Shown here piece after piece: positions 24,580 through 32,694 of a DNA stretch of 64,000 nucleotides. The notes under the pieces are model-generated. The model did not search any database. It worked only from the letters and a program-made list of their open reading frames with translations, and was not told where the DNA came from. Every line of letters starts with the position of its first letter. Position 1 is the stretch's first letter. Both the position numbers and the translations under genes were made by a program. The stretch is from an uncultured Bacteroidales bacterium (lineage in GTDB: Bacteria; Bacteroidota; Bacteroidia; Bacteroidales; Paludibacteraceae): positions 1 to 64,000 of the forward strand of contig ONUF01000006.1 in NCBI GenBank assembly GCA_900321005.1. The letters are read 5' to 3'.

Positions 24580-25365
24580 TTATTTAGTTGGTTTTGGAAC
24601 AGGTTCTTTTCTGACGAAACTCCAGAGCCGGGGATCATTCACATAATATTTTTTTTGAGAAGAGAAGGATTTGGGTGTTATCTTTTGACCTTCTTTAAAT
24701 GGATTTTTAAATCGACTAGCGAATTCTTCTTCCTTAAAATCTTTTATCTCAACTTTTTCCTCCTCGCCATCCTTATTTATTTTATACAACGGTACATTTT
24801 TACGTTGATCAGGCTCTTTTGTTTCTTCTTTTTTCTCTGCATCGAACCAATCAATAAGATTTCCACTACCCATAGTAAATCCATTTAGAATATATTTCAA
24901 ATATAAAACTTGGGTATTAATCGGTGTCTCGTCCTCCTTTTCATCATATTTACGAAATTGTTGCTCTTTTGTTCCCCATTTTAGCCAACAATTTTGTTTT
25001 ACATCCCATACTTGATATGCACGAATAAGCACGGACGCACGATATTTTTCTGCGGGATTTTCAAATGTAATATCATATCCCGAATCATGGGCATGTAATG
25101 TAAACATAGGGAAATAGGGGATTTCCCCTTGCACATATTTATTATTGCGGTGGTAAACGATAGGGTCATGCACACCATCTTTATCCTCGCTATGGAAATA
25201 GAATTCGACCGTTGTAGGATAGATGCGGTAATCTTCGCGTACTTTTATATATCCGCCAGAAATAAAATATGGCGCAAGATCTGCAAATTCTTTTGTTAAA
25301 TCTTCAACTTTCTTTCCAATAGAGGAAAATTTTTTTAATTTTTCTTTAAGTTTAAGTGTTTCCAT
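24580..25365 (-). CDS. Protein of unknown function (261 residues)
   Basis: No family recognised. The first 30 residues are Lys-rich and amphipathic (METLKLKEKLKKFSSIGKKV); the middle is aromatic and beta-like (RIYPTTVEFYFHSEDKDG, YFPMFTLHAHDSGYDITFE); the end is strongly charged (residues 178-235 are Lys/Glu-rich). No signal peptide or membrane segment. Codon use and composition are AT-rich relative to the metabolic genes around it, and it has its own terminator, so it looks like a single acquired gene. No promoter of the standard form was found in the 87 nt upstream. Confidence 0.55.
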   Translation of the reverse strand: METLKLKEKLKKFSSIGKKVEDLTKEFADLAPYFISGGYIKVREDYRIYPTTVEFYFHSEDKDGVHDPIVYHRNNKYVQGEIPYFPMFTLHAHDSGYDITFENPAEKYRASVLIRAYQVWDVKQNCWLKWGTKEQQFRKYDEKEDETPINTQVLYLKYILNGFTMGSGNLIDWFDAEKKEETKEPDQRKNVPLYKINKDGEEEKVEIKDFKEEEFASRFKNPFKEGQKITPKSFSSQKKYYVNDPRLWSFVRKEPVPKPTK

Positions 25366-25452
25366 ATTTTAGGTACTTATGCGGAAGAGGTTATTTTTTT
25401 TTGATTTCTGGCAAACTTGTCGGGGTGTCTGTTCATGGTTGTTCGGCATATA

Positions 25453-26403
25453 TCATATTGGATAATATCCGCCTTTTTTGGCAACGCCGCGGAAGGTTAT
25501 TTGTCCTTTGTCGGTAAGTGATTTGAGGTAGCGTTGAGTTGTGCGGAGGCTACGGCCTAAACGAGTAGAAAGTAATGGCGCATTAAGACCCGGACTTTGG
25601 GTGATTGTCTGCAAAAGGACTTGCTCAAAATCCTTACGTTCAGGCGTCGGTTCACTCTCTCGGAATAGGCGCAGGATATCCAGTTGGGTCATGATCACAC
25701 GGTCAGCAATGAAACCAACAAAGACTTCCGCGTCATGATGTCCGGCCTCTAATGCTGCCACATATTCGGAACGCGTCACTGCCGGAATGATGGCTATGTT
25801 ATACTCATTACGCATTAACGACAAGTTCATCAGAAGTCGTGCCACGCGACCGTTCCCGTCCACAAAAGGATGTATATACACAAAACGTTTATGGAGTTCA
25901 GCCGCCAGTTCCACGGGATGCATCTTGCCTTCATGGCGTGTGTACCATTGTACTAATTGCTGCATTCGTTTGCTGATTTCCGCCACAGGTGCAACGGCAT
26001 ATTGGCTGCCACTGATGAAAACAGGTACCTTGCGATATTCACCGGCACGTTCCGGATCAATCTGCTGGTAGAATAACTTATGCACGGCACGAATCGTTTC
26101 TTCCGTTATAGGTGCGTCATGACTTAAATCATAGAGATAATCATACGCCTTCGCATGACCAACCGCCTCATACACATCGCGCAATGGCTTGCCTTCGATG
26201 GTCAAACCGTCCTCGATAACCACTTTCGTCTCCGATTCGGTCAGACTGTTTCCCTCCAGGGCGTTGCTGGTATAGGTTAAACCTACGCGATAATACTCGC
26301 GCAGAGACTTCAGCGTTTCGTGACTGAGAGGACGATACGCCCACAACTGTTGTTGCTGCCGCTCACATTGAGCTAATTTCTGTTTTAATTCGTTCAAATC
26401 CAT
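25453..26403 (-). CDS. Fic-domain adenylyltransferase with N-terminal inhibitory motif and C-terminal winged helix
   Basis: A 316-residue Fic protein of class II. The inhibitory motif is TSNALEGN near residue 48 (S/TxxxEG/N type), and the catalytic motif is HPFVDGNGR near residue 180, complete with His, Asn and Arg. Fic enzymes transfer AMP from ATP to hydroxyl side chains of targets. After the Fic core, residues about 255-316 look like a winged helix (LLSTRLGRSLRTTQRYLKSL, GQITFRGVAKKGGYYPI), so it may bind DNA, possibly its own leader. Three 13-nt repeats fill the leader up to the start codon. Confidence 0.88.
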   Translation of the reverse strand: MDLNELKQKLAQCERQQQQLWAYRPLSHETLKSLREYYRVGLTYTSNALEGNSLTESETKVVIEDGLTIEGKPLRDVYEAVGHAKAYDYLYDLSHDAPITEETIRAVHKLFYQQIDPERAGEYRKVPVFISGSQYAVAPVAEISKRMQQLVQWYTRHEGKMHPVELAAELHKRFVYIHPFVDGNGRVARLLMNLSLMRNEYNIAIIPAVTRSEYVAALEAGHHDAEVFVGFIADRVIMTQLDILRLFRESEPTPERKDFEQVLLQTITQSPGLNAPLLSTRLGRSLRTTQRYLKSLTDKGQITFRGVAKKGGYYPI

Positions 26404-26405
26404 CG

Positions 26406-26461
26406 TTTACACCGCCAAACAGGTTAATTTACACCGCCAATTGGATAGTTTACACCGCCAA
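26406..26461. repeat. Three direct repeats in the fic leader (TTTACACCGCCAA)
   Basis: Perfect 13-nt copies at 26406-26418, 26428-26440 and 26449-26461, spaced 22 and 21 nt. All lie between the predicted transcription start (about 26463) and the ATG (26403). The two-helical-turn spacing suggests protein binding on one DNA face. Confidence 0.85.
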
Positions 26462-26469
26462 TTTCGCTG

Positions 26470-26500
26470 CAAAGGTACAACAAAAAAATGATATATGCAA
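26470..26500 (-). promoter_or_regulatory. Promoter of the fic gene
   Basis: Minus strand TTG at 26500-26498, 20 nt, TACCTTTG at 26477-26470, with extended TTGCATATATCA. Confidence 0.8.
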
Positions 26501-26520
26501 ATAAAATCTCCGATTTTTTC

Positions 26521-26548
26521 GTTTAGCGTTTAGGGGTTAGCGTCTAGA
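26521..26548. repeat. Intergenic heptamer tandem repeat between fic and glmS
   Basis: GTTTAGC, GTTTAGG, GGTTAGC, GTCTAGA: four phased heptamers just beyond the glmS terminator. Confidence 0.7.
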
Positions 26549-26557
26549 CACAAAAAA

Positions 26558-26573
26558 AACGCCCGAAGGCGTT
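26558..26573 (-). terminator. Terminator of the glnN-dapF-dapL-glmS operon
   Basis: Minus strand AACGCC, UUCG-type loop TTCG, GGCGTT followed by TTTTTTTG. Confidence 0.85.
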
Positions 26574-26586
26574 CTTTTTATTCTTA

Positions 26587-28431
26587 TTACTCAACCGTGA
26601 CGGATTTGGCTAAATTACGGGGTTGGTCGACGTCACAACCTTTGACGACGGCGATGTGGTACGCCAGAAGTTGGAGCGGGATGACAGTCAAGAGCGGCGT
26701 GAGGCACTCTTCGGTAGCCGGCACTTCGATGCAGTAGTCCGCGATCTTGCTAACCAACTCATCGCCTTCTGTCACCACAGCTATCACCCTACCCTTACGG
26801 GCTTTGATCTCCTGAATATTGCTAACGATCTTCTCGTAGGTACCACAATGCGGCGCCACCACCACTACCGGCATCTCCTGCGAGATCAGCGCGATAGGTC
26901 CGTGCTTCATCTCTGCGGCCGGATAGCCTTCGGCATGGATATACGAGATCTCCTTCAATTTAAGCGCGCCCTCGAGGGCTACGGGGAAGTTATATCCGCG
27001 ACCGAGATAAATGAAGTTCTGGGCATAGGAGAATATCTTCGCAAAGTCCGAGATACGTTTGTCTTCTCCCAAGACACGCTCTATCTTAGCGGGAATCTGA
27101 CCCAACTCGCGTACTATAGTGACGAACTGCTCTTTGCTGATCGTGCCTTTCTCGCGGCCGATACAGAGGGCGAGCATCGTGAGGGCGGTCACTTGCGCGG
27201 TGAAGGCTTTCGTGGATGCAACACCGATCTCCGGTCCTACGTGGGTGTAACAACCGCTGTCGGACACACGCGGGATAGACGCACCGACGACATTGCATAT
27301 CGAGAAGATAAACGCACCTTTCTCTTTGGCAAGTTGGATGGCCGCCAGGGTGTCAGCCGTCTCACCGGATTGCGAGATAGCGATAACTACATCGTCTTTG
27401 TTGATGACGGGTTTGCGGTAGCGGAACTCGGACGAGTACTCCACTTCGACGGGTATCTGGGCGAACTCTTCAATAGCGTACATCGCGATGAGACCGGCAT
27501 GCCAGGAAGTGCCACAAGCGGTGATGATGATGCGCTTGGCGTTGAGGAAGCGGTCTTTGTTATCGATGAATCCGGACAGCGCTATGTTATCTTGGCGCAC
27601 ATTCACACGACCGCGCATGGAGTCCGTGAGGGTGCGGGGCTGCTCGAAGATCTCCTTGAGCATGAAATGCGGATAGCCGCCTTTCTCGAGTTGGCTCAGC
27701 GAGAGTTCGAGGCGCTTGATCTCCGGCGTCTTGGTGACGTTATTGATCGTCGTGATATCCACTTCTTCACCCAAGCGCAGCGAGACCACTTCTTCGTCCT
27801 CGATATAGATGACCTGGTCGGTATATTCGACGATGGGTGTTGCGTCCGAAGCCAGGAAATACTCGTCCTCGCCGATACCAACCACCAGCGGCGAACCCTT
27901 ACGGGCTGCGATGAGGGTGTCGGGGTGCGTCTTATCCAAGATGGCGATAGCGTACGCGCCAATGACCTGCTGCAGCGCTAACTGCACAGCCGTCTTGAGG
28001 TCCACATGCTGGTTCACCTGCGTATATTCGACGAGTTGCACCAACACCTCCGTGTCCGTATCCGACTTGAAGGTATAGCCCTGCTCCATCAATCCGGCTT
28101 TGAGAACGGCGTAGTTCTCGATGATACCGTTATGGATGATCGCCAGCCGCTCGGACTCCGAATAATGGGGATGGGCGTTGACCGTATTGGGTTCGCCGTG
28201 CGTCGCCCAGCGCGTATGAGCGATACCTATTGAACCACCCGTGTCCTTCGTCGCGCAGAACGCTTCCAGTTCTGCCACTTTGCCTTTCGCCTTATAGACA
28301 TTGAGTTGTCCGGCTTCGTTGATGAGCGCTACGCCGGCGCTGTCATAGCCGCGATACTCGAGACGATGAAGTCCCTTGATGAGAATCGGATACGCCTTGC
28401 GGCGACCGATATATCCTACAATTCCACACAT
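26587..28431 (-). CDS. glmS: Glutamine-fructose-6-phosphate aminotransferase (isomerising)
   Basis: Makes glucosamine 6-phosphate for peptidoglycan and LPS. The 614-residue protein starts MCGIVGYIGRR, so Cys2 becomes the N-terminal nucleophile of the glutaminase domain (about 1-235). Two SIS sugar-isomerase domains follow, with CGTSWHAGL (near 308), SQSGETADT (near 352) and the C-terminal PRNLAKSVTVE. It lies 3 nt downstream of dapL and is the last gene of the operon, which thus groups nitrogen assimilation with cell-wall precursor synthesis. No glmS ribozyme is visible, as expected within an operon. Confidence 0.96.
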   Translation of the reverse strand: MCGIVGYIGRRKAYPILIKGLHRLEYRGYDSAGVALINEAGQLNVYKAKGKVAELEAFCATKDTGGSIGIAHTRWATHGEPNTVNAHPHYSESERLAIIHNGIIENYAVLKAGLMEQGYTFKSDTDTEVLVQLVEYTQVNQHVDLKTAVQLALQQVIGAYAIAILDKTHPDTLIAARKGSPLVVGIGEDEYFLASDATPIVEYTDQVIYIEDEEVVSLRLGEEVDITTINNVTKTPEIKRLELSLSQLEKGGYPHFMLKEIFEQPRTLTDSMRGRVNVRQDNIALSGFIDNKDRFLNAKRIIITACGTSWHAGLIAMYAIEEFAQIPVEVEYSSEFRYRKPVINKDDVVIAISQSGETADTLAAIQLAKEKGAFIFSICNVVGASIPRVSDSGCYTHVGPEIGVASTKAFTAQVTALTMLALCIGREKGTISKEQFVTIVRELGQIPAKIERVLGEDKRISDFAKIFSYAQNFIYLGRGYNFPVALEGALKLKEISYIHAEGYPAAEMKHGPIALISQEMPVVVVAPHCGTYEKIVSNIQEIKARKGRVIAVVTEGDELVSKIADYCIEVPATEECLTPLLTVIPLQLLAYHIAVVKGCDVDQPRNLAKSVTVE

Positions 28432-28434
28432 ATG

Positions 28435-29595
28435 TTATAGTTTTTTCATTCGTTGTAATGCTTCTTCTACATCTTTTCTGTTGGAGAACGCAGAGAAGCG
28501 CACAAATCCTTGGCCCGCATCACCAAATCCCGCTCCGGGCGTGCACACCACTTGACATTGATGCAAGAGCAGGTCAAAGAAGGTCCACGAATCCATCGTA
28601 TCAGGGGTCTTACACCATATATACGGTGCGTTTTTACCGCCATACACCTTATATCCCAAAGCGGTCAGTCCGTCGGCAATAAGATGAGCCGTCCGCTTGT
28701 AATACGCCAGATTGGCCGCTATACCCTGCTTGCCTTCCGGCGTGAACGTAGCTTGCGCTGCGCGCTGTGCCACATACGCTGTTCCGTTATATTTGGTGCA
28801 CTGGCGACGCAGCCACATCGCATTCAGTCCTGTCTCTTTCGGCACGACGGTATAGCCGCAACGAACGGCCGTAAAGCCTGCGCTCTTACTGAAACTGCGC
28901 ACCTCTATCGCCACCTGTTTCGCGCCCTCTAACTCATAGATACTGTGCGGCACATCGTCCTCCTCTATATAGGCCTCGTACGCGGCATCGAAGATGATGA
29001 TACTCTGGTTTTCTATCGCATAATTGACCCACTGTTGCAGTTCATGCCGTCGGAGCACCGTTCCCGTCGGGTTATTGGGCAGACAGAGATAGATGATATC
29101 CGCTTTCTGCTTGGGCAGTTCCGGCACAAAACCGTTCGCGATCGTGCACGGCAAGTGGATGACCTCCCGACCTGCCATGATACTACCGTCCATATACGCC
29201 GGATACGAAGGATCTAAGATCGCTACGCGGTTAGACGGCAAGAACAGTTCACTCAGGTTTCCCAAATCGCTCCCTGCGCCTTCGCTGATAAACACCTCGT
29301 CGATATCCAGACGGATTCCCCGCGGCGTATATTCATGATCTATGACCGCCTGACGAAGCCATGCATAGCCTTCTTCCGGACCATAGCCGCGGAAAGTCTC
29401 GACATGCGCCAGTTCGTCCACGGCCTTATGCATCGCCTCGATAACCGCAGCCGGCAGCGGTTGGGTCACATCCCCCACACCCATACGCAACAGGCGGGCA
29501 TCCGGATGCTGCGCCTTGTACGCGTCCGTACGTACCTCTATCTCTTTGAACAGGTATCTGTCCGGCAATCGGTCAAAATGGTTATTCCTATTCAT
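28435..29595 (-). CDS. dapL: LL-diaminopimelate aminotransferase
   Basis: A PLP enzyme converting tetrahydrodipicolinate directly to LL-diaminopimelate with glutamate as donor. The 386-residue protein shows GVGDVTQPLP near the N-terminus, the DapL-type FRGYGPEEGY, LCLPNNPTGTV and the PLP lysine in SFSKSAGFTAVRCG. It overlaps dapF by 8 nt, and DapF then epimerises the product to meso-DAP. A second, one-step route (ddh) is encoded about 7 kb away in the same window. Confidence 0.94.
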   Translation of the reverse strand: MNRNNHFDRLPDRYLFKEIEVRTDAYKAQHPDARLLRMGVGDVTQPLPAAVIEAMHKAVDELAHVETFRGYGPEEGYAWLRQAVIDHEYTPRGIRLDIDEVFISEGAGSDLGNLSELFLPSNRVAILDPSYPAYMDGSIMAGREVIHLPCTIANGFVPELPKQKADIIYLCLPNNPTGTVLRRHELQQWVNYAIENQSIIIFDAAYEAYIEEDDVPHSIYELEGAKQVAIEVRSFSKSAGFTAVRCGYTVVPKETGLNAMWLRRQCTKYNGTAYVAQRAAQATFTPEGKQGIAANLAYYKRTAHLIADGLTALGYKVYGGKNAPYIWCKTPDTMDSWTFFDLLLHQCQVVCTPGAGFGDAGQGFVRFSAFSNRKDVEEALQRMKKL

Positions 29596-30370
29596 TGTTA
29601 TACCTATATTCGCCCCGGAAGACCTCCGTAGCCGGTCCGGTCATGAAGACCGGTGCCAGGTCGGATTTCCATTGGATATGAAGGTCTCCTCCGGGTAAAT
29701 GGACCGTCACTTCACGGGCGGTCATTCCTCCATAGATTGCCGCCACAGCGGATGCGCAGGCTCCCGTTCCGCAGGCGAGCGTCTCTCCCGACCCGCGCTC
29801 GATGACGCGCACATCGAGTTCGTGCTCGTTGCGCACGCGTACAAACTCCACATTCGTATTAGGCGGCAACTGCGGGACCGTATCGCGGAAGAAGACCGCA
29901 TGCGGGTTACCCATATTCACCGCCGTGTATCCCACCGGGTCGGCGCCAAGCATGATGGTAGCCGGCTGCAGCGTAGGTCGGCCCATATTGACCGTCACCT
30001 GCGTCACTTTGCCTTCGGCTACCTGCAACGCCAGATTCCGCACGCCCGCAAGCGTACGGATCTCCATATGGAGGTGGGTACAGCGTCCGCTCTCGTACAG
30101 GTATTTGCCTACACACCGGATCGCATTGCCGCACATCTCCGCTTCGCTACCGTCCGCGTTGAAGATGCGCATCCTGGCATCGGCGTCTTTCGAGGGACAG
30201 ATCAAGACCAGCCCGTCCGAACCGATACCGAAATGGCGGTCAGAGACACGCCACGCCAAATCCGCCAGGTTGATCTTGGCGATTCGGGCAGCCGTCTCCG
30301 GGCGGAAACAATCGATATAGATATAGTCGTTTCCCAGCCCGTGCATCTTAATGAACGGTAAGGTCTGCAT
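29588..30370 (-). CDS. dapF: Diaminopimelate epimerase
   Basis: Interconverts LL- and meso-diaminopimelate by a two-cysteine mechanism. The 260-residue sequence shows both catalytic cysteines, in EMCGNAIRCVGKY (near residue 79) and LACGTGACASAVA (near 204), and the N-terminal KMHGLGNDYIYID. It begins 3 nt after glnN and overlaps dapL. Confidence 0.95.
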   Translation of the reverse strand: MQTLPFIKMHGLGNDYIYIDCFRPETAARIAKINLADLAWRVSDRHFGIGSDGLVLICPSKDADARMRIFNADGSEAEMCGNAIRCVGKYLYESGRCTHLHMEIRTLAGVRNLALQVAEGKVTQVTVNMGRPTLQPATIMLGADPVGYTAVNMGNPHAVFFRDTVPQLPPNTNVEFVRVRNEHELDVRVIERGSGETLACGTGACASAVAAIYGGMTAREVTVHLPGGDLHIQWKSDLAPVFMTGPATEVFRGEYRYNNE

Positions 30371-30373
30371 ACA

Positions 30374-32563
30374 TTAACGAACGAACATGAGTTCACGGTA
30401 TTTGGGGAGGGTCCACATCTCATCATCGACGATGAGTTCGAGGGCGTCGGCGTGCGCACGGATGTCCGCCATAAGCGGCAGGACGGAGTCGTGGTACGCG
30501 AGGGCTTTGCTGCGCTCGTCGGGCATACGGTTCGCCTTATGACGCGCGTCGGTCATGCGCTCCACCCCTTCGAGGATAGCGCCGGAGTGGTGCTCTATCT
30601 GCTTGATGATGCTATAGTCCATCTCATTGAGGGACGCGGTCTCGTCGGCGGAGAAGACCTGCTTGACCGCCAGCACATTCTGGAGCAGCATGGTCTGGTA
30701 ACGCTTCGCCGCCGGCAGCACATGATTGACGACGAGGTCGCCCATGACGCGGCTCTCTATCTGCAGTTTCTTGACATACGTCTCCCACTTGACCTCACTG
30801 CGGCTCTGCAGTTCGGCTTTGCTCAGGACGTCGGTGTATTCGAACATGCGGACGGTATCCGGCGCGAGGTAACGGTCGATGACCAGCGGCACAGAGGTCT
30901 CGCAGTCCAAGCCGCGCTTGGCCGCTTCGGTTTTCCATTCGTCGCTGTAGCCGTTGCCGTCAAAGCGGATGGCCTTACAAGCCACGATATATTTCTTGAT
31001 CACATCGAAGAGCACGCGCTCTTTGGGTTCGCCCTTCTCGATGCGTTTGTCCACCTCTTCTTTGAAAAGCATGAGTTGCTCGGCCACCGCGGCATTGAGC
31101 GCCAGCATCGCTGCTCCGCAGTTAGCCGACGAACCGACGGCGCGGAACTCAAAGCGGTTACCCGTGAAGGCAAAAGGCGAGGTGCGGTTGCGGTCGGTGT
31201 TATCGAGCAGGATCTCCGGGATATTGGCTACGCCCAGTTTCATCTCTTTCTTGGCATTGATGATGATGGCCTCTTCGGCCGTAGCCTGCTCGAGTTTGTC
31301 GAGGACGGCGGAGATCTGCTTGCCAAGGAAGACAGAGATAATGGCCGGCGGGGCTTCGTTGGCTCCCAGGCGGTGCTCGTTCGTCGCGCTGACGATGGAC
31401 GCTTTGAGCAGCCCGTTATGGCGCTGTACGGCCATGAGCACGTTGACCAGGAAGGTGATGAACTGCAGGTTCTGGTAGGGGTTCTTGCCCGGCGCGAGCA
31501 GGTTGATGCCGGTATTGGTCTCCATGGACCAGTTGCAGTGCTTGCCGCTACCGTTGACGCCGGCATAGGGTTTCTCGTGCAGCAGCACGCGGAAATGGTG
31601 CTTCGCCGCTACGCGCTCCATGATCGACATGACAAGCAGGTTATGGTCATTGGCGAGGTTGACGTCTTCGTAGATCGGCGCCATCTCGAACTGGTTCGGC
31701 GCTACTTCGTTATGCCGCGTGCGCACAGGGATACCGGCCTTGAGGGCTTCGTACTCGAGTTCGCGCATGAAAGCCAGCACGCGGGCAGGGATAGCGCCGA
31801 AATAATGGTCCTCGAGTTGCTGACTCTTGGCGCTGTTATGTCCCATGAGGGTGCGACCCGTGAGCATGAGATCCGGGCGGGCGTTATAGAGCGCTTCGTC
31901 CACCAGGAAATACTCCTGCTCCCAACCCAGGTTCGCGTGCACGTGCTTGACCTGCTTGTCGAAATACGCGCACACCTCGCGTGCGGCATGGCATAGCGCC
32001 GCCGTAGAACGGATGAGCGGGGTTTTATAGTCGAGCGCTTCGCCGGTATAAGCTACAAAGACCGTCGGGATACAGAGGGTGTCGCCGATGAGGAAGACCG
32101 GCGAGGAAGGGTCCCAAGCCGAGTAACCGCGTGCCTCGAAGGTGTTGCGGATGCCTCCCGAGGGGAAGGACGAAGCGTCCGGCTCCTGCTGATACAGACT
32201 GTCGCCGCTGAAGGCTTCCAGGAGCGTGCCGTTCTTGTCGAGGGTGAAGAACGCGTCATGCTTCTCCGCCGTGCCTCCCGTGAGGGGCTGAAACCAGTGG
32301 GTGAAATGCGTGGCGCCGTGCTCGATGGCCCATTTACGGATACCGATAGCTACGACACCTGCTATGTCACGATGGATAGTGCGGCCATTGTCCACATCGT
32401 CGAAGAGCTGGTCCAAGACCTCCTGGGCAATATATTCCTTCATCTTCTCCCGTGTGAACACATCGCGGGCGAAATAGTCCTTTACTCTGCCTTCCGGCAC
32501 TTCCACTTCCGCAGGTTTATGCGAAAAAGCCGACTTTAATGCTTCAAAACGAATATTACTCAT
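30374..32563 (-). CDS. glnN: Type III glutamine synthetase
   Basis: Assimilates ammonia into glutamine. At 729 residues it is the long GSIII form typical of Bacteroidetes. Motifs include GWEQEYFLVDEALY (glutamate/metal site), NEVAPNQFEMAP, NGSGKHCNWSM (ATP/metal loop) and NRTSPFAFTGNRFEFRA near residue 465. It is the first gene of the operon glnN-dapF-dapL-glmS, with a promoter at 32616-32646. Linking nitrogen assimilation to DAP and glucosamine supply makes sense because all consume amino nitrogen for the cell wall. Confidence 0.95.
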   Translation of the reverse strand: MSNIRFEALKSAFSHKPAEVEVPEGRVKDYFARDVFTREKMKEYIAQEVLDQLFDDVDNGRTIHRDIAGVVAIGIRKWAIEHGATHFTHWFQPLTGGTAEKHDAFFTLDKNGTLLEAFSGDSLYQQEPDASSFPSGGIRNTFEARGYSAWDPSSPVFLIGDTLCIPTVFVAYTGEALDYKTPLIRSTAALCHAAREVCAYFDKQVKHVHANLGWEQEYFLVDEALYNARPDLMLTGRTLMGHNSAKSQQLEDHYFGAIPARVLAFMRELEYEALKAGIPVRTRHNEVAPNQFEMAPIYEDVNLANDHNLLVMSIMERVAAKHHFRVLLHEKPYAGVNGSGKHCNWSMETNTGINLLAPGKNPYQNLQFITFLVNVLMAVQRHNGLLKASIVSATNEHRLGANEAPPAIISVFLGKQISAVLDKLEQATAEEAIIINAKKEMKLGVANIPEILLDNTDRNRTSPFAFTGNRFEFRAVGSSANCGAAMLALNAAVAEQLMLFKEEVDKRIEKGEPKERVLFDVIKKYIVACKAIRFDGNGYSDEWKTEAAKRGLDCETSVPLVIDRYLAPDTVRMFEYTDVLSKAELQSRSEVKWETYVKKLQIESRVMGDLVVNHVLPAAKRYQTMLLQNVLAVKQVFSADETASLNEMDYSIIKQIEHHSGAILEGVERMTDARHKANRMPDERSKALAYHDSVLPLMADIRAHADALELIVDDEMWTLPKYRELMFVR

Positions 32564-32615
32564 ACTTTTGACGCTATTTTTCGTTTTTAATCCGATTAAA
32601 TTTCAAAATCGACCG

Positions 32616-32646
32616 CAAAATTACACAAAATAATTGAATCATGCAA
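32616..32646 (-). promoter_or_regulatory. Promoter of the glnN operon
   Basis: Minus strand TTG at 32646-32644, 20 nt, TAATTTTG at 32623-32616. Confidence 0.75.
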
Positions 32647-32676
32647 GAGAAAAATGCATTTTTACATAAAAAAAAA

Positions 32677-32690
32677 CGCCCCGAAGGGCA
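32677..32690 (-). terminator. Terminator of the vWA lipoprotein gene
   Basis: Minus strand TGCCC, TTCG tetraloop, GGGCG followed by nine T residues; it starts 4 nt after the stop codon. Confidence 0.8.
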
Positions 32691-32694
32691 TTTT

